From positions 1 through 14,085 of the forward strand of contig NZ_DASYZI010000323.1 in NCBI RefSeq assembly GCF_035946395.1: a stretch of DNA of 14,085 bases, given 5' to 3'. Source of the stretch: Actinocrinis sp035946395 (lineage in GTDB: Bacteria; Actinomycetota; Actinomycetes; Streptomycetales; Catenulisporaceae). Both the position numbers and the translations under genes were made by a program. The first letter of the stretch is position 1. Each line of letters starts with the position of its first letter. Positions 13,169-14,085 of this stretch are shown here, one piece after another. Below the pieces are notes generated by a model that was not told the DNA's origin, ran no database searches, and worked only from the letters and a program-made list of their open reading frames with translations.

Positions 13169-14085
13169 GTGTCAGACCTTTTAATCATGGGGGTGGAGGC
13201 GGGGACCGCGCGCGTCGACGTCGTGGTCGCCGACCTCGAAGGCGCGGTCGCCGGATGCGGCCGGGCCGGTTCCGCGAACCCCAACGGGCTGCCGGTGCAG
13301 GACGTGGCCGCGCACCTGGCCGAGGCGGTCGGGCACGCGCTGACCGGGCTCGATCCGCTCGCCGTGCGCGCCGTGGTGCTCGGCACGCCCGGCATCACCC
13401 GCTTCCAGCGCGGCGAGTCCGCCGTCCGGCTGGCCGGGCTGTGGAGGGCGGCCGGGCTAGCCTGCCCGGTGACGGTGGTCGCCGACGCGGTCACCGCGTT
13501 CGCCGCCGGCACCGCGCAGCCGAGCGGCGGCGTGCTGATCGCGGGCGCGGGGGCGATGGCCGCGCGGGTGGACCACGAGCAGGTCACCGCGCGCGTGGAC
13601 GGCAACGGCTGGCTGGTCGGTGACGACGGGTCAGGGTTCTGGATCGGCCGCCAGGCGGTACGCGCGGTCTTCGCCGCGCTCGACGGCCGGGACGAGGACA
13701 CCCTGCTGCGCGACGCGGTCCTGTCCACGATCGCGCAGGGCGAGCCGGTGCCGGACGACCGCGAGGAGTGTCTCAGCCTGCTGCGCGACGCCGTGTACGA
13801 CGGCCCGCCCGTCGCCCTCGCCGCGCTCGCGCCACTGGTCCCGGCGGCGGCGGAGGCGGGCGACCGGGTCGCGCACCGGATCGTGCAGCGCGCCGTCGAT
13901 CTGCTGGTGGACGCGGCGGAACCGCTCGTCGGCGCGCAGGCCCCGCAGAGCGAACCGTTCGTGCTGGCCGGATCGCTGATGACCGCAGACGGCCCGATCC
14001 GGCGCGAGGTGAGCCGCCGGCTGGCCGACCGGCACGGCCGCACGCCGCTGCTCGCCCGGCGCGGCGCCGGCGGCGCGCTGTGGCT
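13169..14085 (+). CDS. BadF/N-acetylglucosamine-kinase family protein, 3' truncated, degenerate phosphate motifs
   Basis: The frame is open from a GTG at 13169 to the window edge: 305 residues without a stop. It has the acetate/sugar-kinase fold of the BadF/BadG/BcrA group, which includes actinobacterial GlcNAc kinases. VVADAVTAFAAGT (Asp106), GNGWLVGDDGSGFWIGRQAV (146-165) and the adenosine-side FVLAGSLMTAD (264-274) are well kept. The phosphate-1 loop, normally DxGGT, reads GVEAGTARV (8-16), and the phosphate-2 loop, normally GTGS, reads GAGA (126-129). Both ATP-phosphate loops therefore lack conserved Asp/Thr/Ser residues. An ATG at 13187 is an alternative start, but the GTG keeps the usual N-terminal strand. 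There is no clear ribosome site, and a leaderless start is possible (CATGCT six bases before). It is divergent from the D-peptidase operon. A GlcNAc-salvage kinase or a non-catalytic sensor are both possible. Confidence 0.82.
   Translation, partial: MSDLLIMGVEAGTARVDVVVADLEGAVAGCGRAGSANPNGLPVQDVAAHLAEAVGHALTGLDPLAVRAVVLGTPGITRFQRGESAVRLAGLWRAAGLACPVTVVADAVTAFAAGTAQPSGGVLIAGAGAMAARVDHEQVTARVDGNGWLVGDDGSGFWIGRQAVRAVFAALDGRDEDTLLRDAVLSTIAQGEPVPDDREECLSLLRDAVYDGPPVALAALAPLVPAAAEAGDRVAHRIVQRAVDLLVDAAEPLVGAQAPQSEPFVLAGSLMTADGPIRREVSRRLADRHGRTPLLARRGAGGALW

Noticed and set aside
13063..14043. A 326-codon open frame on the minus strand at the right edge.
   Set aside because: The plus-strand frame through the same DNA carries clear BadF/GlcNAc-kinase motifs and stays open to the edge, so the minus frame is a Ser/Thr/Arg-rich shadow.
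1..14085. tRNA genes, CRISPR arrays, intact insertion sequences, toxin-antitoxin or defence genes.
   Set aside because: Reading both strands I found no cloverleaf with CCA-end features, no spaced direct repeats, no transposase, and no nuclease, helicase or toxin motif.

Overview
The window is high-GC DNA with strong G/C at third codon positions, frequent GTG starts, Shine-Dalgarno-type ribosome sites and tightly packed operons. This fits an actinobacterium of the Streptomyces/Catenulispora/Actinospica kind; the genus cannot be fixed from the sequence alone. I see no tRNA, rRNA, CRISPR array, intact insertion sequence, phage gene or recognisable defence cassette.

Left part (1-5.6 kb). The window opens in the 3' end of an unrecognised gene with C/A-rich codon use, followed by what looks like a decayed reading frame. 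Next come a membrane-anchored XRE-type regulator (- strand) and, divergently, an orphan family-5 peptide-type substrate-binding lipoprotein (+ strand). Their 531-bp shared spacer is rich in dyads, including two hairpins that cannot form together and a 22-bp near-perfect palindrome. The lipoprotein gene converges on a secreted GH25 muramidase gene, with a large hairpin between them. A small doubtful ORF and a terminator-like hairpin follow.

Middle (5.6-7.7 kb). A SulP anion transporter with a STAS domain is followed four bases later by a 135-residue ParB/sulfiredoxin-like protein. The pair looks like one transcription unit.

Right part (7.87-13.0 kb). A four-gene operon on the - strand runs dppA-like M55 D-aminopeptidase, S9 serine peptidase, DeoR-family repressor, fold-type III PLP decarboxylase. 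The genes overlap or nearly touch (8-bp overlap, 4-bp GTGA overlap, 13-bp gap). Divergent from it, and running off the right edge, is a BadF/GlcNAc-kinase-family gene whose phosphate-binding motifs are degenerate.

Working model (inference). The operon breaks down D-amino-acid-containing peptides, plausibly from peptidoglycan: DppA and the S9 enzyme release amino acids, the PLP enzyme decarboxylates one of them, and the DeoR protein senses an intermediate. The secreted muramidase, the orphan peptide-binding lipoprotein and the GlcNAc-kinase relative nearby would fit wall turnover or salvage, but they are separate transcription units and no permease is present. The most unusual points are the substituted active-site motifs of the decarboxylase, the degenerate kinase, and the dyad-rich spacer next to the membrane-bound regulator.
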